Of a DNA stretch of 12,381 bases, positions 6,300-12,381 are shown one piece after another. How positions within the stretch are numbered: the first letter of the stretch is position 1; each line of letters begins with the position of its first letter. The position numbers were made by a program, and so were the translations under genes. Origin of the DNA: an uncultured Bacteroidota bacterium (lineage in GTDB: Bacteria > Bacteroidota > Bacteroidia > Chitinophagales > Chitinophagaceae); NCBI GenBank assembly GCA_903913355.1, contig CAIWKU010000501.1:1-12381 (forward strand), read 5' to 3'. Under the pieces are notes generated by a model. That model was not told where the DNA came from and did no database searches. It worked only from the letters and a program-made list of their open reading frames with translations.

Positions 6300-6617
6300 A
6301 TATAAACGGTTATGCTATTTAAAATCGTTTACATAGCATGATACGTTGAGTGCTTGAATTTTTATACATTCTAAGCGCCCATTGCTTGTCCGCCGATAGG
6401 AGGGGGAGGGCGTTTCACTGCGTCCTTTGCGCTCCTGCTTTTAAAGGTTACCATTAGAAGCTGTAACGCAAAGGACGCAGTGAAACGCAGAGTACACAAA
6501 GAAAAATGTCGGCGATTAATTAAATTTCCATCTATTTAAATAGCACAACATGTTAAATATACCTTTTACTAAACGCAGAAAAATAAAGAGTAAATAGGGC
6601 TATACCGGTCACGATAA
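6300..6617. other. Intergenic region between convergent genes
   Basis: No gene is visible. After the stop of the upstream gene there is a weak hairpin, ATGCTAT at 6312-6318 with ATAGCAT at 6333-6339. The main feature is the perfect 22-bp inverted repeat at 6410-6488. The rest, 6489-6617, is AT-rich with nothing recognisable. Confidence 0.6.
6410..6488. repeat. Perfect 22-bp inverted repeat, 35-base spacer
   Basis: Arms at 6410-6431 and 6467-6488 are exact reverse complements. The right arm contains CGCAAAGGACGCAGTG and the left contains CACTGCGTCCTTTGCG. The right arm shows near-tandem 9-base words (ACGCAAAGG, ACGCAGTGA, then ACGCAGAG). Similar 'ACGCAAAGGACGC' words occur in intergenic regions of varied bacteria, as far as I recall. 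It could terminate both convergent transcripts, although no T run follows either arm. Confidence 0.9.
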
Positions 6618-9095
6618 TTAATTCTTACTCCCATCCGGTAATTTCAAATTAATATAATCCGCCATCTCCTTAGCCCCTGCATTTTTTTTCTTCAGTGCCA
6701 ATCCTTTCAACACATAATTATTAATGACCGGATCTGTTTGTGATCTTTCCTGTTGTGGTATCTGGTCCCTGAATTCAATAATCAAATCAATCCCTGTTTT
6801 AAATTTACCCAGATCAGTTACTTTTTCCAGCACTTCAGCCAAAGTAACCACCGAATTAAATTTTTCCTGCGAAAGGGGCATCTCTTTAAATGAAGCAGCA
6901 ATAAAATCAAAAGCCGTTTCATCACCATAGGTTAACATGATATTACCCAATGCAGCAGTAAGCCTGCCTCTATGTGTTTCTTTGGAAATATGATTGGCAA
7001 TATCAAAAGCCTGTTTACCATCTAAACTACCCAATGCTTCCAACGCTGCGCCTGCTACTGAATACGAGGAATCGCGGGTTGCTGCAGCAAAGAAATCAGT
7101 ATAGGTCTTATTATGTTGCTTGGCGAGTACATCTATCGCGTCGGCTCTTACCGTTCTGTGATCATCTTTTTTGGCAAGCAATTCAATTTGTGTAATGGCT
7201 TCTTCCGTCAGCTTTGCATTCGATAAACCCGCCAATGACTGCGACCGGATTGCGTAAAAAGGATCAGTCAATGCTTTAATCAATAATTGATAAGCATCCG
7301 CTTTACCAAGATTGCTGGTTGCATATTGAATAGCTTCTTTTCTGTCAAGGTATTTCGCGGCATGGGTGTATTGATAAATGTATTCAGCCAGACTCTTATT
7401 GTCTTTCTTCTGGCATAACAATATCTTATCTCCATCTACATTGATCAAATCAGGTTTTGCAGAAACAGGAAAAGAAAATGTATCCGCTTTATTTTCTGCC
7501 CATACCTGGTATCGTGTTTTTTCCTGTCCCTGGTATACATCAATGGCAATCGGTAATTTGAATAGTTTATCACCCGATTGGTTTTGTTTCAGGTAAACAT
7601 AAGCTCTCCCAGCCGTGGCATCATAGCCATAACTGATATCTATAACGGGGTGACCACTTCCAAAATACCATTGGTTAAAAAACCAGTTCAGATCCTTACC
7701 CGTAATTTCTTCAAAAGCCAAACGCAGTTTCTGCGCATTTCCGTTTCCAAATTGATAAGTGGTTAAATATTTATTCAGCGATTTAAAAAAAGCATCATCA
7801 CCAACATAATTTCTGAGCATGTGTAGGATCCTTCCCCCTTTTTCATACGTAACGGGGTCAAACATATCTTCCTTATCTGCATAATAAAAACGAACCAGGT
7901 CCTTGCGCATACCCGGACTGTTCAGGTAAGTATGCATGTCTTTATCATTTTCATAAGCCCCCTCGTCGGCACCATATTTATGTTCCTGCCATAATGTTTG
8001 GCTGTAATTCGCAAAGCTTTCATTAACGGTAAGGTTGCTCCAGCTTTCAGCGGTAACCAGATCCCCAAACCAGTGATGAAATAATTCATGCGCAATGGTA
8101 GTTTCCCATCCATTTCCATCTACCAATTCACGCGCATCCTGTTGGGCACTCGATTGGTGAAGGGTGGCAGTTGTATTTTCCATGGCACCACTTACATAAT
8201 CTGTACCCACCATCTGGCTGTATTTGGGCCAGGGATATTCAATGCCGGTAACTTTATCTGAATAGAAAGCGATCATTTCAGGCGTGTTGCCAAAAATTTT
8301 GCGGGCTACTTTTTCATAAGGTTTGTCAACATAATAGTTCACTTCCTTCCCCTTATAACTATCCTTCACAATCGCAAAATCACCGATTCCCATAAAAAGC
8401 AGGTAGGGGGCATGTGGCAGTTCCATTACCCAGGTGTCTGTACGGGTGCCATCGGCATTATTTTTTTGAGCGGTTAATTTTCCATTGGATAAACTAACAT
8501 ATTTGGCGGGTACCGTAAGATTAAATTCCTGTGTCGTTTTTTGATTGGGTTTATCTATGGTGGGCAGCCATACCGAATTGGATTCTGTTTCTCCCTGGGT
8601 CCAGATTTGCGTGGGTTTTGTTTTGTCTTCCCCTTTCGGATTAATAAAATACAATCCCTTCGCATCAGTAATCGCTGCACTACCCTGGCTTTTCAATTCG
8701 TTTGGTCTGGAAGTGTATTCTATATAGACAGTATACGTTTCGTCTCTTTTATAAGATCTGTCGAGCGCAATATGCAGTTGTAAACTATCGTAACTAAATG
8801 GTAAAGAAATATTCTTGCCTTGTTTTACCAAGGAAATATTATGTATCGCCATTCCTTTTGCATCCAATACCAGAGAATCCGTTGGATAAAAATGCGGCTT
8901 CAAACTGATCCATGCTTTGCCATTCATATAAGAATGCGCAAAATCAAATGAGGCATCCAGTTTGGTATGCACCAGGTCGTTTGATTTGGTAGCAAATGCC
9001 CGGTATATCGATCTCCCGTTTTCTGAGACCGGAGCAGTCTGGGCAAATACGTGGGTGGAACCAAAGAAAATGAGTAATAAACAAAATTTTTTCAT
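6618..9095 (-). CDS. Secreted M1-family zinc aminopeptidase
   Basis: Exported metallopeptidase that should remove N-terminal residues from peptides outside the cytoplasm. The 825 residues start with a signal peptide (1-18, cut VFA|QT). The beta-rich N-terminal domain follows, with WTQGETESNSVWLPTIDKP (165-183). The substrate-binding GAMEN motif is at 303-307. The zinc site HELFH (336-340) plus Glu359 in NES fits the HExxH-x18-E rule, and Tyr417 (VTYEKGG) is the expected transition-state residue. After the catalytic domain comes a short beta domain (about 480-560), then a helical HEAT-like region from about 580 to 740 (ADAYQLLIKALTDPFYAIRS, ALEALGS). All key residues are present. It stands alone on the minus strand, divergent from the 9234 gene. 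Substrate range cannot be read from the sequence. Confidence 0.96.
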   Translation of the reverse strand: MKKFCLLLIFFGSTHVFAQTAPVSENGRSIYRAFATKSNDLVHTKLDASFDFAHSYMNGKAWISLKPHFYPTDSLVLDAKGMAIHNISLVKQGKNISLPFSYDSLQLHIALDRSYKRDETYTVYIEYTSRPNELKSQGSAAITDAKGLYFINPKGEDKTKPTQIWTQGETESNSVWLPTIDKPNQKTTQEFNLTVPAKYVSLSNGKLTAQKNNADGTRTDTWVMELPHAPYLLFMGIGDFAIVKDSYKGKEVNYYVDKPYEKVARKIFGNTPEMIAFYSDKVTGIEYPWPKYSQMVGTDYVSGAMENTTATLHQSSAQQDARELVDGNGWETTIAHELFHHWFGDLVTAESWSNLTVNESFANYSQTLWQEHKYGADEGAYENDKDMHTYLNSPGMRKDLVRFYYADKEDMFDPVTYEKGGRILHMLRNYVGDDAFFKSLNKYLTTYQFGNGNAQKLRLAFEEITGKDLNWFFNQWYFGSGHPVIDISYGYDATAGRAYVYLKQNQSGDKLFKLPIAIDVYQGQEKTRYQVWAENKADTFSFPVSAKPDLINVDGDKILLCQKKDNKSLAEYIYQYTHAAKYLDRKEAIQYATSNLGKADAYQLLIKALTDPFYAIRSQSLAGLSNAKLTEEAITQIELLAKKDDHRTVRADAIDVLAKQHNKTYTDFFAAATRDSSYSVAGAALEALGSLDGKQAFDIANHISKETHRGRLTAALGNIMLTYGDETAFDFIAASFKEMPLSQEKFNSVVTLAEVLEKVTDLGKFKTGIDLIIEFRDQIPQQERSQTDPVINNYVLKGLALKKKNAGAKEMADYINLKLPDGSKN

Positions 9096-9114
9096 GCTGC
9101 TTTTTTAGGAAGCA

Positions 9115-9122
9115 TAAAGATA
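9115..9122 (-). promoter_or_regulatory. Possible -7 element of the aminopeptidase promoter
   Basis: TATCTTTA on the minus strand matches TAnnTTTG at all but the last position. It lies 20 bases upstream of the ATG, so the leader would be about 10-14 bases. No TTG is found at the -33 position, so support is weak. Confidence 0.35.
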
Positions 9123-9211
9123 GAGGGCTGCGACTGTGAAAATGTTAGAATTATATTAAAGAGTAAGGAAAATGGCCAGACCGGGGAAAGATAACCTGAA
9201 GCTATTTGCCC

Positions 9212-9219
9212 TAGATTTG
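9212..9219 (+). promoter_or_regulatory. Probable -7 element of the 9234-truA promoter
   Basis: TAGATTTG matches TAnnTTTG. Transcription would start near 9226, only about 8 bases before the first ATG and 17 before the second (9243). This favours the second ATG as the real start of the next gene. There is no -33 TTG at the right distance. Confidence 0.45.
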
Positions 9220-9233
9220 TACAAAGTATTGGG

Positions 9234-9971
9234 ATGAAAGGCATGCAAAAACGATATAAGCTATTCACTCTGCTGGCAGCAATGGTATGGGTGGGTACTG
9301 CTCGTGCACAGGAAGCCGGAAACCTCTATATCCAATCAGAAAACAACCAGGCATTTTATGCTCAATGGAATGGAAATGTTTACCCTTCCTCAACAAATGG
9401 AATGTTGGTTATACCCAAAGTACCCAGGGGGGAGCAGGTAATACAGATTGGGTTTCCATTACAACAATATCCTGAATACAGTTTCAGCTTGATTATGGGA
9501 GAAAGGCCAATGGGCTTCGCTTTAAAGCTGGCAATAAATAATACCTGGAGTCTTTTTGATATGGTAAAATTGACCCAAATACAGGGAACACTCAGCTCTG
9601 TTGTACAAAAAAAGGCAGAAACGAAAGTGGAGGATATGGGTATAAAACCTGAGATCAACAAGGTGCCGGATACCAGGACTGAGGATACGATTGCACGGCA
9701 GCCCATTACCCCCGCGCAATTGGCTTTGGCTGCAACCATCCAGAAAATTTATGATAAAGCAGGCAATTACGGAACCGACCAGGTATATGTAGTAAATAAT
9801 GATGGAAAGATGGATACGGTAGCCATATTTATACCGGTTTTATCTGAAGTAAATACAAAAACCATGGCCATGGGAAAGGGTACTGGCAGAATGCCGGTGA
9901 ATCCGGATACAATGAGTCAGGCAGTCATTTGGCAAAGACCTTTACCAACTTCTCCTAAATCATCAAAATAA
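9234..9971 (+). CDS. Secreted protein of unknown function
   Basis: I do not recognise a named family. The 245 residues start with a signal peptide (about 5-25, cut ARA|QE). Starting at the second ATG (9243, MQKRYK) would give a cleaner signal peptide and a more comfortable leader. A compact beta-like block (30-90) contains LYIQSENNQAFYAQWNG and MLVIPKVPRGEQVIQIGFPL. A hydrophilic linker rich in Lys, Glu and Thr (125-160) follows, then ITPAQLALAATIQKIYDKAG (158-177) and the short strands DQVYVVNNDGKMDTVAIFIP (182-201). The last 30 residues look disordered. The first block resembles a domain I associate with secreted Chitinophagaceae proteins, from memory only. It is 4 bases upstream of truA and probably shares its transcript, although no functional link is obvious. 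Confidence 0.75.
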   Translation: MKGMQKRYKLFTLLAAMVWVGTARAQEAGNLYIQSENNQAFYAQWNGNVYPSSTNGMLVIPKVPRGEQVIQIGFPLQQYPEYSFSLIMGERPMGFALKLAINNTWSLFDMVKLTQIQGTLSSVVQKKAETKVEDMGIKPEINKVPDTRTEDTIARQPITPAQLALAATIQKIYDKAGNYGTDQVYVVNNDGKMDTVAIFIPVLSEVNTKTMAMGKGTGRMPVNPDTMSQAVIWQRPLPTSPKSSK

Positions 9972-9975
9972 ATAC

Positions 9976-10743
9976 ATGAATCGGTATTTCCTGGAACTGG
10001 CATATAAGGGCACGGCATATAGTGGATTTCAGGTTCAGGATAATGCCAATACGGTTCAGGGAGAGTTGCAGAAAGCGATGTCAGTTTTTTTTCGGAAAGA
10101 ATTTGGGCTTACCGGGTCATCCAGAACAGATAGCGGGGTGCATGCCCGCCAGAACTATTTCCATTTTGATAGTGACCTGATCATCCCTGCCGGTTCGGTA
10201 TACAACCTGAATGCAATATTGCCGGGAGATATAACGGTAAAAGGCATTTATGAAGTGTCTCCCGAAGCCCATTGCCGGTTTGATGCGGTTGCCCGGGAAT
10301 ACCGGTATTGTATTTACCGGCAAAAAGACCCATTTATGGCAGATCGCGGTTGGTTGTATTCGTATCCACTGGATATAAGTCTTTTGCAGGCAGCTGCAGA
10401 AGCTATAAAAGAGTACACAGATTTTAGTAGTTTTTCGAAGAGGAATACCCAGGTAAAGACTTTTCAATGTGAGATAACTGTTTCTGAATGGTTGGTAGAA
10501 GAGAACAAAAGCCTGGTATACAGGGTAAGGGGCAATCGTTTTTTAAGGGGGATGGTAAGGGGATTGGTGGCAACTATGCTGAAAGTAGGCCGGGGGCAGA
10601 TTGAACTGTCAGAATTGAGGGAGATATTCGAAGCAAAGGATTGTACCAGGGCCGATTTTTCTGCGCCCCCACAGGGATTGTTTCTGGAGGCTGTAGAATA
10701 TGGCGGGGCATTGGGCGAGATGTTAAAGCGAAAGGTTAATTAA
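9976..10743 (+). CDS. truA: tRNA pseudouridine(38-40) synthase
   Basis: Cytosolic enzyme that converts uridines 38, 39 and 40 in the tRNA anticodon arm to pseudouridine. The 255 residues are the normal length. The N-terminal YKGTAYSGFQVQ (10-21) and the catalytic loop GSSRTDSGVHARQN (47-60) with nucleophile Asp52 are intact. REYRYCIY (107-114) contains the conserved active-site Tyr region, RGNRFLRGMVRGLVATMLKVG (186-206) the RNA-binding helix, and APPQGLFLEAVEY (230-242) the C-terminal signature. No Shine-Dalgarno sequence is seen; the ATG follows the preceding stop by 4 bases, suggesting transcription from the upstream promoter. No clear terminator follows, only an 8-bp stem at 10748-10774 without a T run. 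Confidence 0.97.
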   Translation: MNRYFLELAYKGTAYSGFQVQDNANTVQGELQKAMSVFFRKEFGLTGSSRTDSGVHARQNYFHFDSDLIIPAGSVYNLNAILPGDITVKGIYEVSPEAHCRFDAVAREYRYCIYRQKDPFMADRGWLYSYPLDISLLQAAAEAIKEYTDFSSFSKRNTQVKTFQCEITVSEWLVEENKSLVYRVRGNRFLRGMVRGLVATMLKVGRGQIELSELREIFEAKDCTRADFSAPPQGLFLEAVEYGGALGEMLKRKVN

Positions 10744-10926
10744 TCAGCCAAATCCAGGTTTGGTTGGGATTTGGAAAAGAAAGTTTAGACAGATACCGGC
10801 TATCCCCAGGTATATAAAATAGGCTTCAAAAGGCTGGAAAGGCAGAAACTTCCTATTTTTTTCAATAATAAAACCTAAGCTGGTAAAGGGTTTTGTTCAA
10901 TAGGGACAAATTAATACAGAAAAAGA
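10744..10926. other. Intergenic spacer between truA and the rRNA promoters
   Basis: No gene is visible. Just after truA, CCAAATCC (10748-10755) can pair with GGATTTGG (10767-10774), but As rather than Ts follow, so it is not a convincing terminator. The rest is AT-rich sequence leading to the first rRNA promoter. Confidence 0.6.
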
Positions 10927-10957
10927 TTTGGATATAAGGAATCCGCACTTATCTTTG
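10927..10957 (+). promoter_or_regulatory. rRNA promoter P1
   Basis: TTTGG (10927-10931) and TATCTTTG (10950-10957) match the Bacteroidota -33/-7 elements, with 19 bases between TTTG and the -7 box. The predicted start is followed by CCGCTTTTATAAAAAGAGG, an imperfect hairpin, and then by GTTC. Confidence 0.8.
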
Positions 10958-11042
10958 CAACCCGCTTTTATAAAAAGAGGATGTTCTTTGCAGGAAAAAT
11001 GAAATAGAAGGAAATAAAAAAAACCAAAATTTTGAAGAAAAA

Positions 11043-11073
11043 TTTGGTGGATACCAGAACAATCCTATCTTCG
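11043..11073 (+). promoter_or_regulatory. rRNA promoter P2
   Basis: TTTGG (11043-11047) and TATCTTCG (11066-11073) have the same spacing as P1; the -7 box has one mismatch (C for T). Directly after it, CCCGTT pairs with AACGGG across a short loop, followed by AGTTC. Confidence 0.75.
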
Positions 11074-11146
11074 CCGCCCGTTCATGAAAAACGGGAGTTC
11101 ATTGATACAGAAAAGAGGAAGTGAGAGAGAAAAAAATTGAATAAAT

Positions 11147-11177
11147 TTTGGTGTAGAAAAAAGGCAACGTATCTTTG
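11147..11177 (+). promoter_or_regulatory. rRNA promoter P3
   Basis: TTTGG (11147-11151) and TATCTTTG (11170-11177) have the same spacing as P1 and P2. The start region contains CGTTT paired with AAACG, followed by TAGTTC. Confidence 0.8.
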
Positions 11178-11250
11178 CCGTCCGTTTGAAAAAACGATAG
11201 TTCTTAAAATGATTTTGCGACTAAAAAAGTTTGAAATTTTTTCAAATTGA

Positions 11251-11282
11251 TTTGGTTTCTAAAATAAAGGCTCTTACCTTTG
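11251..11282 (+). promoter_or_regulatory. rRNA promoter P4
   Basis: TTTGG (11251-11255) and TACCTTTG (11275-11282) form the promoter closest to the gene; its spacer is 20 bases. The start region CCCC-AATTAAA-GGGG forms a GC hairpin. This promoter would give a leader of about 175 bases before mature 16S rRNA. Confidence 0.8.
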
Positions 11283-11317
11283 CAACCCCAATTAAAGGGG
11301 TGGCTTAGAAAGGCCAA

Positions 11318-11330
11318 AAGATCTTTGAAA
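11318..11330 (+). promoter_or_regulatory. Possible boxA-like antitermination site in the rRNA leader
   Basis: AAGATCTTTGAAA lies downstream of P4 and about 137 bases before 16S, where rRNA leaders usually carry a boxA for the Nus antitermination complex. It resembles the E. coli TGCTCTTTAA only loosely. The remaining leader to 11466 is AT-rich; the 5' half of an RNase III processing stem may be present but cannot be judged without the downstream side. Confidence 0.4.
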
Positions 11331-11466
11331 ATTTGGAAGCAACAGCAGCATAAAACTAGATTTGAATTTAGATTTTATGGTAAGGTTTACAGCAATCAAA
11401 AAATAACAACATATCCGACGTTAATTTCAATTTAATTGAGAGTAATAGTCAGATCAAACAACATTT

Positions 11467-12381
<915 letters not shown>

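Noticed and set aside
10748..10774. Terminator after truA
   Set aside because: The 8-bp stem is real, but it is followed by As rather than Ts; kept only as a note in the spacer entry.

Overview
The window comes from a member of the Bacteroidota, most likely family Chitinophagaceae. Three things support this: the partial 16S rRNA gene at the right end, whose text around E. coli positions 690-720 (GCTTAGATATGACATAGAAC) fits that group from memory; promoters of the Bacteroidota type (TTTG, about 19 bases, TAnnTTTG); and genes that start without Shine-Dalgarno sequences. All four exported proteins have an Ala|Gln signal-peptidase site, which is also typical of this phylum. The genes look like ordinary chromosomal housekeeping genes, with no phage, transposase or defence genes. 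The unusual content lies between the genes.

Layout, left to right. Bases 1-382 hold no convincing gene. They contain an inverted-repeat element and short coding-like stretches on the minus strand. A minus-strand tRNA-Glu(TTC) follows, with its own promoter and terminator. Then come gapA (glyceraldehyde-3-phosphate dehydrogenase) and pgk (phosphoglycerate kinase), two consecutive steps of glycolysis, separated by a strong terminator. Next is a plus-strand envelope cluster: a LemA-family membrane protein, a cytosolic TPM-domain protein, a secreted and membrane-anchored TPM-domain protein with a glycine-rich tail, and a secreted protein of unknown function. A convergent minus-strand gene encodes a secreted M1-family zinc aminopeptidase. 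Diverging from it are a small secreted protein of unknown function and truA (tRNA pseudouridine synthase), only 4 bases apart and probably co-transcribed. The window ends in a 16S rRNA gene cut at about E. coli position 924, preceded by a leader of about 720 bases.

The features most worth a second look are: (1) four successive rRNA promoters at 10927-11282, spaced 116, 104 and 104 bases apart, each with a different-sequence hairpin at its predicted start point; (2) 7-base tandem repeats (GCCAAYA or its complement) in three intergenic regions, two of them in mirrored pairs that can fold into hairpins, one pair made of eight units facing eight; (3) a perfect 22-bp inverted repeat between two convergent genes; (4) a 125-bp element with 12-bp inverted ends beside the tRNA; (5) a cluster of unusual bases in the last 115 bases of the 16S gene, possibly an assembly-edge artefact.

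No complete new enzymatic system is evident. The LemA/TPM/TPM/unknown cluster is the best candidate for a poorly understood multi-gene function.
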